This document shows, in pieces, positions 33,810 to 43,674 of a stretch of DNA of 64,000 bases. The stretch's first letter is position 1; every line of letters begins with the position of its first letter. The stretch spans positions 186,001 through 250,000 of the forward strand of contig JAFKKG010000010.1 of assembly GCA_017305715.1 (NCBI GenBank), in the 5' to 3' direction. Source of the DNA: Hyphomicrobiales bacterium (lineage in GTDB: Bacteria > Pseudomonadota > Alphaproteobacteria > Rhizobiales > Xanthobacteraceae). The position numbers and the translations under genes are program-made. The notes below the pieces were generated by a model. The model searched no databases, was not told where the DNA came from, and worked only from the letters and a program-made list of their open reading frames with translations.

Positions 33810-34685
33810 CTAAACCTTCTTGCGCGTGTGCACGCCGAACAGGCCTTCAGGCTTGAGCAGCAGCACCACGAGGAGAACGAGGTAGGGCGCGACGTCCTTC
33901 CAGCCTTGCGGCAAATAGAAGCCCGCCATGCTCTCGATCACGCCGATCAGGACGCCGCCGACCACCGCCCCCGGAATCGAGCCGAAGCCGCCAAGGACCG
34001 CCGCAGGAAATGCCTTCAACCCGAGCACCAGACCGACATTGGAATGAATGAAGGTGATCGGCGCCAGCAGCACGCCGGCGGCGGTCGCCACCGCCGCACT
34101 GATCGCCCACACGATCGAGACCACGCGCTTGACCGGAATGCCCATGTAGTAGGCAGCCAGCATGTTCTCGGAACTGGCGCGCATCGCGGTGCCGAGCGTG
34201 GTGCGGTTGAAGAACAGATAGAGCAGCGTGCACAGGATGACGGTGGCGGCGATCACCGAAAGCTTGTCATAGGCCAGCACCAGCGATCCGATCCGGAGCA
34301 CGCCATGGCTGAACGGCGTCTCGATCTTGAAATCGTCGGTGCCCCAGATCATGCCGACGATGGAGCGCAGGAAATATCCGAGCCCGATCGTCGCCATGAT
34401 GATGGAAAATTGCGGATAGCCGAGGATCGGGCGCACCACCACGCGTTCGGCGAGCATGCCGAACAACGCCATGCAGATCACCGCGCCGGCGAAACCGAGC
34501 CAGTAATTGAGACCGAGCATACCGATGAATGTGAAGGCGAAGAACCCGCCCAGCATCATCAAATCGCCCTGGGCGAAATTGACGACCTCGGTGGCCTTGT
34601 AGACCAGCACGAAGCCAAGCGCGATAAGGCCGTAAACGCAGCCGAGCGCAATGCCACTCACCAGTTGCTGAACGAAGTCCAGCAT
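33810..34685 (-). CDS. livH: Liv-type ABC importer permease LivH
   Basis: Partner permease, 291 residues from ATG 34685, which has GGAGGG upstream. Landmarks are VSGIALGCVYGLIALGFVLV at the N-terminus, VVNFAQGDLMMLGGF, the coupling loop TLGTAMRASSENMLAAYYMGI and the late PAAVLGGFGSIPGAVVGGV. A longer frame to 34847 has no family similarity and is rejected. It is the promoter-proximal gene of the cassette livH-livM-livG-livF-ligase-binding protein. The 296-nt gap to the divergent ABC-2 ATPase should contain the promoter; no clear element was recognised in it. Confidence 0.94.
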   Translation of the reverse strand: MLDFVQQLVSGIALGCVYGLIALGFVLVYKATEVVNFAQGDLMMLGGFFAFTFIGMLGLNYWLGFAGAVICMALFGMLAERVVVRPILGYPQFSIIMATIGLGYFLRSIVGMIWGTDDFKIETPFSHGVLRIGSLVLAYDKLSVIAATVILCTLLYLFFNRTTLGTAMRASSENMLAAYYMGIPVKRVVSIVWAISAAVATAAGVLLAPITFIHSNVGLVLGLKAFPAAVLGGFGSIPGAVVGGVLIGVIESMAGFYLPQGWKDVAPYLVLLVVLLLKPEGLFGVHTRKKV

Positions 34686-34981
34686 CGTTTCCCTCCCCCG
34701 GATGCCCGACGATTCTGCTGATCGCCCTATCGCATCCCGCCCCCGCGCTCTTGTGCCGAAGCGCTGAAGGCCGCCTATGTCCGATCCCATTGAGACCAAA
34801 GGGCCGACGACTGTCAACAGAGCGCTGGTGGCGGCCCCTAGTAACAATTGCGGAGAAATGCCGCAGGCTGGAAAGCGGCCTTCCTGATATCGGCGCGATT
34901 TGGGCCGTTCGATTCACCGCGCCGAAAGTTCTTGGGTCCATGGTTCTTGCGGCCAGATGCGAACCGGAACATCCCGAAATC

Positions 34982-35730
<749 letters not shown>

Positions 35731-35734
<4 letters not shown>

Positions 35735-37254
35735 GTTCGGCGGCCGACCTCACCTGGTTTGCCCGGCACGAGATCCGGCTGGCATGGCGCGAATGGCTCG
35801 CGATGATCACCGGCGCGCGCAGGAAGCGGACGCGCGCCGTGATCGGCCTGCTGCTGCTCGCCGCCTTCCTGCATTTGCCCGCCTACGCCGTGATCGGCCG
35901 CTTTGCCGATCTGCACGCCCCGCTCGACAAGCCGACATTGATCGTCATATCGGCGACCATCTTCCTGGCCTGGGCCTTGATACTGTCGCAGGCGATCGAA
36001 TCGGTGACGCGGGTATTCTATGCGCGGGCCGATCTCGACCTGATCATGTCGTCGCCGGTCAGGCTCAACAACATCTTCTCGGTCCGGATCGCGGCGATCG
36101 CGCTGTCGGTCACGGCCATGGCGCTGCTGCTGTCGAGCCCCTTCGTCGACGTGTTGATGATAGGCGGCGGCATCAGGTGGTTTTCCGCGTTTGGCGTCGT
36201 GATCGCGATCGGTCTGTCGGCCGCGGCGGTCGCGATCGCGATCACGGTGTTGCTGTTTCGCCTGATCGGACCGAGCCGGACGCGGCTCGTGGCGCAAATT
36301 CTCGCCGCCATCATCGGCGCGGGGTTTGTCATCGCGCTGCAAGTCGCCGCGATCCTGTCCTACGGCACGCTGTCGCGGTTCGCGGTGCTGACCTCGGATG
36401 CCGCCGCGGCCTACGCGCCCGATTTCGGCAGTCCGCTGTGGTGGCCGGCGCGCGCCGCGATCGGCGACGGCGAAATGCTGGCGCTGCTGCTGGCCGGCAG
36501 CCTGGTGCTGCTCGGCGGCGTGATGGCGATCTTCTCGCCGAAATTCGCCGGCACCGTCGTCAGCGCCGCGGCGACGACAACGACGCCGCGGCGTGGATCC
36601 CGCAGCCCCTCGTTTCGCAGCGGCTCGCGGCAATCGGCGCTGCGCTGGAAGGAATTTTTGCTGCTGCGGCGCGATCCCTGGCTGGTGTCGCAGAGCCTGA
36701 TGCAGCTGCTTTATCTGCTGCCGCCGGCCCTGATGCTGTGGCGCAGCTTCTCCGACAGTTCGGCTGCGACCGTGCTGATCACGCCCGTGATCGTGATGGC
36801 GGCCGGCCAGCTCGCCGGCGGTCTCGCCTGGCTGACGATTTCAGGCGAGGACGCCGCCGACCTGGTTGCGACCGCCCCGATGCCATCCGGCAGCGTGATC
36901 CGCGCCAAGGTCGAGGTGGTGATGATCGCCATCGGCGTCGTCTTCGCGCCCTTGATTGCCGCGCTGGCCCTCGCTTCCCCCGTGCAGGCCGCGGTCACCG
37001 CCGTCTTCATCATCATCGCCACCGCATCTGCCGCCGCGATCCAGCTCTGGTTTCGCGTGCAGGCCAAACGCAGCCAGTTTCGCCGCCGCCAGACCTCGTC
37101 GCGGATCGCGACCTTTGCCGAAGCGTTCTGCTCGATCGGATGGGCGGCGACCGCGATCCTCGCCGTCACAATCCCGGTTGCCGCCATCATCAGCGGCGTC
37201 ACGACCGCGCTGATGCTGGCCGCGACGTGGAAGATCAGCCCGCGGCGGGACTGA
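35731..37254 (+). CDS. ABC-2-type exporter permease
   Basis: A 507-residue polytopic membrane protein with about ten to twelve hydrophobic segments in two halves. The halves are separated by a hydrophilic basic linker (TTTPRRGSRSPSFRSGSRQS, about residues 287-306) and a second cytoplasmic stretch WKEFLLLRRDPWLVSQSL, which is the typical start of an ABC-2 half. This duplicated layout is larger than common 250-residue ABC-2 permeases. It is translationally coupled to the ATPase. The transported compound is unknown. Strong coding-like frames on the same stretch in other frames reflect GC-rich composition. Confidence 0.85.
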
Positions 37255-37257
37255 AGA

Positions 37258-38238
37258 CTACTGCTTCTCCAGCTTCGCCCGTTCGATCACGTCGCCCCAG
37301 CGCTTGATCTCGGATTCGATGAACGGGATCATCTCGGCCTTTTGTTGCCGCATCGGCCGGGTGCCGAATCTTTCGAAATGGGTGCGCACGCGCTCCGACG
37401 TCATCGCGGCGTGGGCGGCCGCTGCCAGCCGGTCGACGATCGGCGCGGGCGTTCCCGCCGGCACCATGATGCACGACCAGCTTTGCGTGGTCATTTCCTT
37501 CAAGCCGAGTTCGGCCATGGTCGGCACGTTCGGAAACCCATGCAGGCGTTCCGGCGAGGTGGTGGCCAGCACCTTGAGCTTGCCCGCTTCGACATGCGGG
37601 CCGACCGAGACCGGATAGTCGAACATCACGTCGAGCCGACCGGCGATCAAATCGTTCAACGCCGGCGCGCTGCCTTTGTAGGGCACATGCAGCATGTCGA
37701 TGCCGGCCACGCTCTTGAACAGTTCGGCGACCAGATGGGTCGCGGTGCCGACGCCCGACGAGCTGAAGGTGACCTTGCCCGGGTTGGCCTTGGCATAGGC
37801 GATGAATTCCGGCACCGATTTGTACGGCGCGCCCTCGAAGGCCACGAACAAATTGGGGCTTTCACCGACCAGATGCACCGGCAGGAAACTTTTCAAGGGA
37901 TCGTAGGACAGCTCCTTCCGAAGCGTGACATTGGCCGCCATGGTGCCCTGGGTGCCGTAGATCATCGTGTAGCCGTCGGGTTTGGCGCGCGCGACCTGCT
38001 CGGTACCGACCGTGCCGCCACCGCCGCCGCGGTTATCGATCAGCACGGATTGACCGAGCGTCTTCGACATTTCCTCGGCAACGATGCGGGAGGTGGTGTC
38101 GGTGATTCCGCCGGGCGCGAACGGCACGACCCAGGTGATCGGGCGGGCCGGAAATTCCTCGGCTCTGGCGATCGAGTCCGGTGCGATCACGCCAATCGAG
38201 GCGAGCCATAGTGCGAGCACGACAAGAGGTTTCGCCAT
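37258..38238 (-). CDS. Bug-family tripartite tricarboxylate transporter binding protein
   Basis: Periplasmic binding protein, 326 residues from ATG 38238. A Sec signal (VVLALWLASIGVIAPDSIARAE) precedes Bug landmarks FPARPITWVVPFAPGGITDTTSR, VLIDNRGGGGGTVG, HVPYKGSAPALNDLIAGRLDVMFDYP and the C-terminal FESEIKRW-type FIESEIKRWGDVI. Bug proteins bind carboxylates for TctAB permeases; no permease is encoded nearby, as is common for the large Bug families. It is convergent with the ABC-2 permease, 3 nt apart. The frame extension to 38313 lacks signal-like sequence and is rejected. Confidence 0.93.
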   Translation of the reverse strand: MAKPLVVLALWLASIGVIAPDSIARAEEFPARPITWVVPFAPGGITDTTSRIVAEEMSKTLGQSVLIDNRGGGGGTVGTEQVARAKPDGYTMIYGTQGTMAANVTLRKELSYDPLKSFLPVHLVGESPNLFVAFEGAPYKSVPEFIAYAKANPGKVTFSSSGVGTATHLVAELFKSVAGIDMLHVPYKGSAPALNDLIAGRLDVMFDYPVSVGPHVEAGKLKVLATTSPERLHGFPNVPTMAELGLKEMTTQSWSCIMVPAGTPAPIVDRLAAAAHAAMTSERVRTHFERFGTRPMRQQKAEMIPFIESEIKRWGDVIERAKLEKQ

Positions 38239-38320
38239 CGAATTCCGCCCTGTGAAAATTCTTCTGCTTTTGCAACAGGATGAAGGTTTTCGGCAGGCAT
38301 GACCATGCGGCAAATGTGCC

Positions 38321-39340
38321 TTACGCCTTGACCAGATCCATCACGGCTGCGGCAAACGCTTCCGGCGCCTCCTGTGGCAGATTATGGCCGGCGCCCGGCA
38401 CGATGCGATGCACGCGGCGGCCGGTGAATTTGGCTGCGCTGGCGCGGCCATCGCTCGCCGGCAAGACACCGTCGGCATCGCCGTCGAGGGTAATCGACGG
38501 CACCGTGATCGCAGGCATCAACGCCAGCCGGCGCTGCAAATCGGTGTATTTGGGATCGCCGGCGGCCAGGCCGAAGCGATGCCGGTAGCTGTGGATGACG
38601 ACGTCGACATAATCAGGATTGTCGTAGGCCCGCGCGGTGCGCTCGAACGCCGCGTCATCGAAATCCCAGTCCGGTGACCATTGCTCCCACAGGATCCGTG
38701 CGATCTCGCGCCGGTTGGCGGCAAGGCCGGCGCGGCCGCGCTCGAGCTGAAAATAATATTCGTACCAGAGCGCGACTTCATATTCCGGGCTGATCGGCAC
38801 CATCGCGCGCGCGAAATCCTGGATCAGGTAGGCGTTCACCGTGACGAGACCGGCGCAGCGCTCCGGCCACAGCACGGCAACGACGCTGGCCGCGCGGCCA
38901 CCCCAATTGTGGCCGGCGAGGATCGCGCGCTTGATGCCGAGCGCATTCATCAGCGCCTGGACATCCGCGCCGATCGCCGCCTGCTCGCCCGAGCGCGGAG
39001 TCGCCGCATCGCGAAAGCGCGTGGTGCCGAAGCCGCGCAGATAGGGAACGATGACGCGGCACCCCTGCGCGGCAAGCTGCGGCGCGACGTCGACATAGCT
39101 GTGGATGTCGTAGGGAAAGCCGTGCAGGAGAATCGCGACCGGGCCGTCCGCGGGTCCCTCCTCATAATAGGCGATCCTGAGGACACCGGCATCGATCTGG
39201 CGCAGCGGCTCCAGACGTTTTGACGATGGCGCACGCATCGGGCGGGCGGGCGCCTCGGCTTGCGCAAACGCCTTGGCCGCCACTCCCGATAGCGCCGCGC
39301 CGAGAATCAGCCGGCGCCGGCGATCGATCGAATCGGACAT
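38321..39340 (-). CDS. Exported alpha/beta hydrolase, epoxide-hydrolase-like, with Asn at the nucleophile position
   Basis: A 339-residue alpha/beta hydrolase with a Tat-type leader (DRRRRLILGAALSGVAAKAFA). It has the oxyanion HGFPYDIHSY, the nucleophile elbow AGHNWGGRA, a cap with Tyr-rich WYEYYFQLERGRAGLAANRR, and catalytic-type His in GAGHNLPQE. In epoxide hydrolases and haloalkane dehalogenases the elbow is G-x-D-W-G-G; here Asn145 (codon AAT) replaces Asp. The next gene encodes a close paralogue that keeps the Asp. The enzyme may be inactive, may need deamidation, or may do other chemistry. It lies 9 nt after the paralogue and is probably co-transcribed with it. Confidence 0.9.
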   Translation of the reverse strand: MSDSIDRRRRLILGAALSGVAAKAFAQAEAPARPMRAPSSKRLEPLRQIDAGVLRIAYYEEGPADGPVAILLHGFPYDIHSYVDVAPQLAAQGCRVIVPYLRGFGTTRFRDAATPRSGEQAAIGADVQALMNALGIKRAILAGHNWGGRAASVVAVLWPERCAGLVTVNAYLIQDFARAMVPISPEYEVALWYEYYFQLERGRAGLAANRREIARILWEQWSPDWDFDDAAFERTARAYDNPDYVDVVIHSYRHRFGLAAGDPKYTDLQRRLALMPAITVPSITLDGDADGVLPASDGRASAAKFTGRRVHRIVPGAGHNLPQEAPEAFAAAVMDLVKA

Positions 39341-39349
39341 CGTGTTTGC

Positions 39350-40309
39350 CTACGCCTTGACCAATTCCAGCACCGCTGCCGCAAACGCCTCGGGCTCCTC
39401 CTGCGGCAGATTGTGCCCCGCGCGCGGTATGACGCGGTGAACGCGGCGGCCGGTGAATTTCGGCGCGCTCTTGCTGCCGTCGGTGGCCGCGGTCACGCCG
39501 TCGCCCTCGCCATCCAGCGTAATCGTCGGCACGGTAATGACGGGCTGCGCCGCCAGCCGGCGCTGCACATCGGCATATTGCGGATCGCTCTCGGCAAGGC
39601 CGTAACGATGGCGGTAGCTGTGGATCACCACGTCGACATAATCGGGGTTGTCGTGCGCGACCGCTGACCGTTCGAAGCAGGCATCGTCGAACTGCCAGTT
39701 CGGCGACCATTGCTGCCACAATATTTTCGCGATGCCGCGCCGGTTGGCGGCCAGTCCCGCGCGGCCGCGTTCGATCTGGAAATAATACTGATACCAGAGC
39801 GGCACCTCGCGGGCGGGCGGCGCCGGCACCATCGACTTGGCGATGTCCTGGATGTTGTAGCTGTTGACGGAGACGAGGCCGATGCAGCGCTCCGGCCACA
39901 ATGCCGCGCCGATACAGGCTGCACGGCCACCCCAATCATAGCCCGCGAATACAGCGCGCTTGATTTCGAGCGCGTCCATCAGCGCCATCAAATCCGCACC
40001 AAGGGCGGCCTGCTCGCCCGAACGCCGCGTCACTCTGTCGCGAAACCGGGTCGGCCCGTAGCCGCGCAGATAGGGAACGATGACGCGGCAACCCTCGGCG
40101 GCAAGCCGGGGCGCGACGTCCACATAGGAATGAATATCGTAGGGGAAGCCGTGCATCAGCATCACGGCCGGTCCATCCACCGGTCCCGCTTCGTAGTAGG
40201 CGATATTGAGCACGCCGGCATGGATGTTGCGCAACGGTTCCAACCGCTTCGATGACGGCGCGCGCGCGGCATTTTGGATTGGTGTGGCAGGTTCGGTCAA
40301 GGCGGTCAC
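39350..40309 (-). CDS. Alpha/beta hydrolase, epoxide-hydrolase-like (intact Asp nucleophile)
   Basis: Cytoplasmic paralogue of the preceding entry, 319 residues, without a leader. GTG 40309 is the start used. Seen: LMHGFPYDIHSYVDVAP (oxyanion), AGYDWGGRAACIG with Asp125 as nucleophile, the cap region with WYQYYFQIERGRAGLAANRR, and the catalytic His in RAGHNLPQEEPEAF. Long identical stretches with the downstream copy (for example RCIGLVSVN versus RCAGLVTVN contexts) show a recent tandem duplication. It is divergent from the metallo-hydrolase at 40452. Substrate unknown. Confidence 0.92.
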   Translation of the reverse strand: MTALTEPATPIQNAARAPSSKRLEPLRNIHAGVLNIAYYEAGPVDGPAVMLMHGFPYDIHSYVDVAPRLAAEGCRVIVPYLRGYGPTRFRDRVTRRSGEQAALGADLMALMDALEIKRAVFAGYDWGGRAACIGAALWPERCIGLVSVNSYNIQDIAKSMVPAPPAREVPLWYQYYFQIERGRAGLAANRRGIAKILWQQWSPNWQFDDACFERSAVAHDNPDYVDVVIHSYRHRYGLAESDPQYADVQRRLAAQPVITVPTITLDGEGDGVTAATDGSKSAPKFTGRRVHRVIPRAGHNLPQEEPEAFAAAVLELVKA

Positions 40310-40451
40310 CCCGTTGGCATCCGGTCATACGGTATCGCCGAATTCGAATGAAGCAAATGCGGAACAGGAGCCGTGCGCGATTGACATCATGACGGACAAC
40401 GAATTCGACGATACAGTATGCCAGCGGCCGTCGCCGCATACGGGTCATGCC

Positions 40452-41267
40452 ATGCTGCGATCGCTTGCGCTTGCCACTGCCTTTCTTGGTTCACTGCTCG
40501 TCCCGGCGGCAGCCCAATCGCCACTCCGCAGCGAATGCCTGGCAATGGCCGACGCACCGCCGCGCGCCGTGCCCGTCAGCCTGCGCCGCGTCGCCGCCAA
40601 GTCCGAGGAAGTCGCGATCACCTATGTCGGGCACTCCACCTATTATATCGACACGCCCGGCGGGGTGCGGATCGGGACCGATTTCAACGGCTACTATCAG
40701 ACCGGACGCCTGCCCGACATCGTCACCATGAACCGCGCGCATTCGACGCACTACACATTATATCCCGACCCGAAGATCAAGCATGTGCTGCACGGCTGGG
40801 GCGAGAAGGGACAGCCCGCGCATATCGGCCTGCGCGTCGACGACGTCTACATCCGCAACGTCACCACCGACATCCGCCGTTATTACGGCGAGGGGTCCGG
40901 CGGCGAGATGATCAGGGACGGCAACTCGATCTTCATCTTCGAGGTCGCCGGCCTCTGCATCGGCCATCTCGGGCACCTCCACCACAAGCTCGACGACAGC
41001 CATTTCGCCGCGATCGGCCGGCTCGACATCGTGATGGTTCCGATCGACGGCACCTATACGATGTCGCTCGACGGCGTCTCCGAGATTACCAAACGCCTGC
41101 GTGCCTCCGTGGTGCTGCCGATGCACCGCTTCGCGACCCCGCTCGACGAATTCATGCGGCTGATCGGCAAGCAGTTCGAGATCGACCAGCGCAGCGAGCG
41201 CACCCTGAAGATTTCACGGGATACCCTGCCGAGCACGCCGACCGTGATCATTCTCGACGGGGTGTGA
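40452..41267 (+). CDS. Exported metallo-beta-lactamase-fold hydrolase (UlaG-like)
   Basis: A 271-residue MBL-fold protein with Sec signal (RSLALATAFLGSLLVPAAAQ). ATG 40452 is chosen because it starts that signal; ATG 40390 would extend it. Seen: GHSTYYI (His61), GTDFN (Asp77), NRAHSTHYT (His97/His100 in the HxxxH-type position), IGHLGHLHHKL near 160-170, VPIDG and LPMH (His225). The pattern is closer to UlaG or N-acyl-phosphatidylethanolamine-type hydrolases than to beta-lactamases. The amidohydrolase gene follows after 42 nt in the same direction. Confidence 0.87.
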   Translation: MLRSLALATAFLGSLLVPAAAQSPLRSECLAMADAPPRAVPVSLRRVAAKSEEVAITYVGHSTYYIDTPGGVRIGTDFNGYYQTGRLPDIVTMNRAHSTHYTLYPDPKIKHVLHGWGEKGQPAHIGLRVDDVYIRNVTTDIRRYYGEGSGGEMIRDGNSIFIFEVAGLCIGHLGHLHHKLDDSHFAAIGRLDIVMVPIDGTYTMSLDGVSEITKRLRASVVLPMHRFATPLDEFMRLIGKQFEIDQRSERTLKISRDTLPSTPTVIILDGV

Positions 41268-41309
41268 GCCAGCACGACAACGGCAATAACAATCAGGGAG
41301 CGACACTTC

Positions 41310-42362
41310 ATGACCGTCAGCACCGCACCCGCTTCAGCAAGCCGGCTTTATGCCGATCCGCGCGAAGACTGGCTGGCGCAATACACCGAGGAGATCATCG
41401 ACCCCGGCCGCCCGATCGTCGATCCGCACCACCATCTCTGGGACCGCGGCGGGCTGCGCTATCTGATCGAGGAGATGGTTTCCGATATCGCCTCCGGCCA
41501 CAACATCATCGCCACCGTCTATGTCGATTGCCGCTCGATGTACCGCGCGCATGGCCCCGAGGCGTTCCGTCCGGTCGGCGAAGTCGAGTTCGCCAACGGC
41601 GTCGCCGCGATGGCCGCCAGCGGCGGATACGGCAAGGCCGCGATCTGCGCCGGCATCGTCAGCCACGTCAATCTGCTGCTCGGCGAGGACGCGAGGCCGG
41701 TGCTGGAGGCCGAGATCGTCGCCGGCAACGGCCGCTTCCGCGGTATCCGGCATTCCTCGGCATGGGACGCCGATCCCAATGTCGCCGGCATGTACGCGAC
41801 GCGGCCGCAGGGCCTGCTGCTCGATCCGACCTTCCGCAAGGGTTTTGCTTGTCTCGCGCCGCTCGGGCTCAGCTTCGATGCCTGGCTGTTTCATCCGCAG
41901 ATCGGCGAACTCACCGATCTCGCCCACGCGTTTCCGGATACCAGGATCGTGCTCGACCATTGCGGCGGCCCGATCGGCATCGGCAGCTATGCGGGCCGGC
42001 GCGAGGAGATCTTTCCGATCTGGAAGGCCTCGATCCAGCAGATCGCCAAATGTCCAAACGTGGTGGTCAAGCTCGGCGGGCTCGCGATGTGCCTGCTCGG
42101 CTATGATTTTCATCTCCGCCCGAAGCCGCCGACCTCCGAACAGGCCGCCGCGGCATGGCGGCCCTATATCGAGACCTGCATCGAGGCCTTCGGGCCCAAT
42201 CGCTGCATGTTCGAGAGCAATTTCCCGCCGGACAAGGGCCAGTGCAGCTATCAGGTGATCTTCAACGCCTTCAAGCGCCTTGCCGCCCAGTATAGCGAGG
42301 CCGAGAAGACGGCGATGTTCTCCAAGACGGCGACGGATTTTTACCGGCTCAAGCTCGATTAG
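41310..42362 (+). CDS. Amidohydrolase-2-family (TIM-barrel) metal-dependent hydrolase
   Basis: A 350-residue amidohydrolase of the fuconolactonase / 2-pyrone-4,6-dicarboxylate lactonase type. Seen: N-terminal metal motif VDPHHHLWD, GIRHSSAW, the mid-barrel strand RIVLDHCGGPIG and the late ESNFPPDKG with the catalytic-type Asp. GGGAG precedes ATG 41310 by about 9 nt. It ends 1 nt before the end of the convergent aminopeptidase gene. The lactone or decarboxylation substrate is unknown; co-orientation with the MBL-fold hydrolase suggests a shared hydrolytic pathway. Confidence 0.9.
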   Translation: MTVSTAPASASRLYADPREDWLAQYTEEIIDPGRPIVDPHHHLWDRGGLRYLIEEMVSDIASGHNIIATVYVDCRSMYRAHGPEAFRPVGEVEFANGVAAMAASGGYGKAAICAGIVSHVNLLLGEDARPVLEAEIVAGNGRFRGIRHSSAWDADPNVAGMYATRPQGLLLDPTFRKGFACLAPLGLSFDAWLFHPQIGELTDLAHAFPDTRIVLDHCGGPIGIGSYAGRREEIFPIWKASIQQIAKCPNVVVKLGGLAMCLLGYDFHLRPKPPTSEQAAAAWRPYIETCIEAFGPNRCMFESNFPPDKGQCSYQVIFNAFKRLAAQYSEAEKTAMFSKTATDFYRLKLD

Positions 42363-42363
42363 C

Positions 42364-43620
42364 TCAGGCCCATTCGCCCTTGCGGAAAACCGGAACGCTG
42401 CTTCCATCGGCATGAATGCCGTCGATGTCGATCTCGGCCGAGCCGATCATCCAGTCGATGTGGATGAGGCTCTTGTTGCCACCCTGCGCCGCGATCTGTT
42501 GCGGCGTCAGCCTGTCGCCATTGACGAAGCATTTCGAATAGCACTGGCCGAGCGCGATGTGCGAAGCGGCGTTTTCGTCGAACAGCGTGTTGAAGAACAA
42601 TAGCCCGCTCTTCGAGATCGGCGAGGAATGCGGCACCAGCGCCACTTCACCGAGGCGCGCTGCGCCCTCGTCGGTCTGGAGCACCTTCTTCAGCACTTCC
42701 TCGCCGCGCGAGGCCTTGGCCTCGACGATGCGCCCTTCCTCGAATCGCACCGCAATGTTGTCGATCAGGGTGCCCTGATAGGACAGCGGTTTTGAACTCA
42801 CGACATGCCCGCTCACCCGACGGCAATGCGGCGTGGTGAAGACTTCCTCGGTCGGGATATTGGCGTTGCAGGTGATGCCGTTCTTGGCCGTCGATGCGCC
42901 GCCTTCCCATTCGTGGCCATCTGCCAGACCGATGGTGAGGTCGGTGTCCGGCCCGGAATATTTCAGCGCGTGGAAGCGCTGGCCGTTCAGCCATTGCGTG
43001 CGCTCGCGCAGCACGGCGTTGTGCTTTTCCCAGGCCGCGATGGCGCCGTCCTGATCGACCCGCGAGGCCGCGAAGATCGCATCTGCCAGCTTTGCGACGG
43101 CGACATCCTCGGCGACATCGGGAAACACCTGCTTTGCCCATGAAGGGCTCGGATAGGCGATGATATTCCAGTTGGTTTCGAAATTGACGATCTTCTCCAG
43201 CGCCGGTTGATAGGCGATCGAATTGGCCTTGCTGGCGCGCGCGACCTTGGCCGGGTCCTCGCCCGACAGCAGCATCGGATTGTCGCCGACGATCGCGAGC
43301 CGCGCGGTGTTGTTGTCGAACGCCTTCGCCATGCCCTCATAGAGCCAGCCGGCGGCGCGATCGAAACTGTCATTGTGGCCGTGGCGATAGCGCGACAGCG
43401 TGATCTCCTCGTCCGACAGCAACGGCGTCACCAGACCCGCGCCGGCCTTGTAGGCGTGCTCGGCGATCCGGCGCACCAGCGGCAGCGCCACCGACGGCGC
43501 GGTGAGCAACAAGTCCTGCCCCGGCCGCAGTTGCAAGCCGACTTTCACGGCGACTTCGGCGAGGCGGTCGAGTTTCACGGGGTCGATCGAGGCGGAGAGA
43601 TTGCGTTGATGTGCGGTCAT
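42364..43620 (-). CDS. M29-family aminopeptidase
   Basis: Metallo-aminopeptidase, 418 residues. The M29 motifs are all present: NIPTEEVFTTPHCRRVSG (metal Glu), LGEVALVP (Glu), FFNTLFDENAASHIALG (His/Asp), and HIDWMIGSAEIDIDG near the C-terminus. The length fits AmpS/PepS-type enzymes, which are cytoplasmic dimers with broad specificity. It stands downstream of the TauE/SafE gene on the same strand, 54 nt away, without visible functional link. Confidence 0.93.
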   Translation of the reverse strand: MTAHQRNLSASIDPVKLDRLAEVAVKVGLQLRPGQDLLLTAPSVALPLVRRIAEHAYKAGAGLVTPLLSDEEITLSRYRHGHNDSFDRAAGWLYEGMAKAFDNNTARLAIVGDNPMLLSGEDPAKVARASKANSIAYQPALEKIVNFETNWNIIAYPSPSWAKQVFPDVAEDVAVAKLADAIFAASRVDQDGAIAAWEKHNAVLRERTQWLNGQRFHALKYSGPDTDLTIGLADGHEWEGGASTAKNGITCNANIPTEEVFTTPHCRRVSGHVVSSKPLSYQGTLIDNIAVRFEEGRIVEAKASRGEEVLKKVLQTDEGAARLGEVALVPHSSPISKSGLLFFNTLFDENAASHIALGQCYSKCFVNGDRLTPQQIAAQGGNKSLIHIDWMIGSAEIDIDGIHADGSSVPVFRKGEWA

Positions 43621-43674
43621 GATTCTTTTCGGTCAAAGCTGTTGGATGTGACTCGCTTCCCTTCGGCCCGTGAC

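Noticed and set aside
35784..37307. 507-codon frame overlapping the ABC-2 permease in another frame
   Set aside because: Arg/Ala/Asp-rich without membrane segments, while the overlapping frame encodes a polytopic permease coupled to its ATPase.
40418..42106. 562-codon frame across the MBL-fold and amidohydrolase genes
   Set aside because: Out of frame with two genes that have complete family motifs; no motif of its own.
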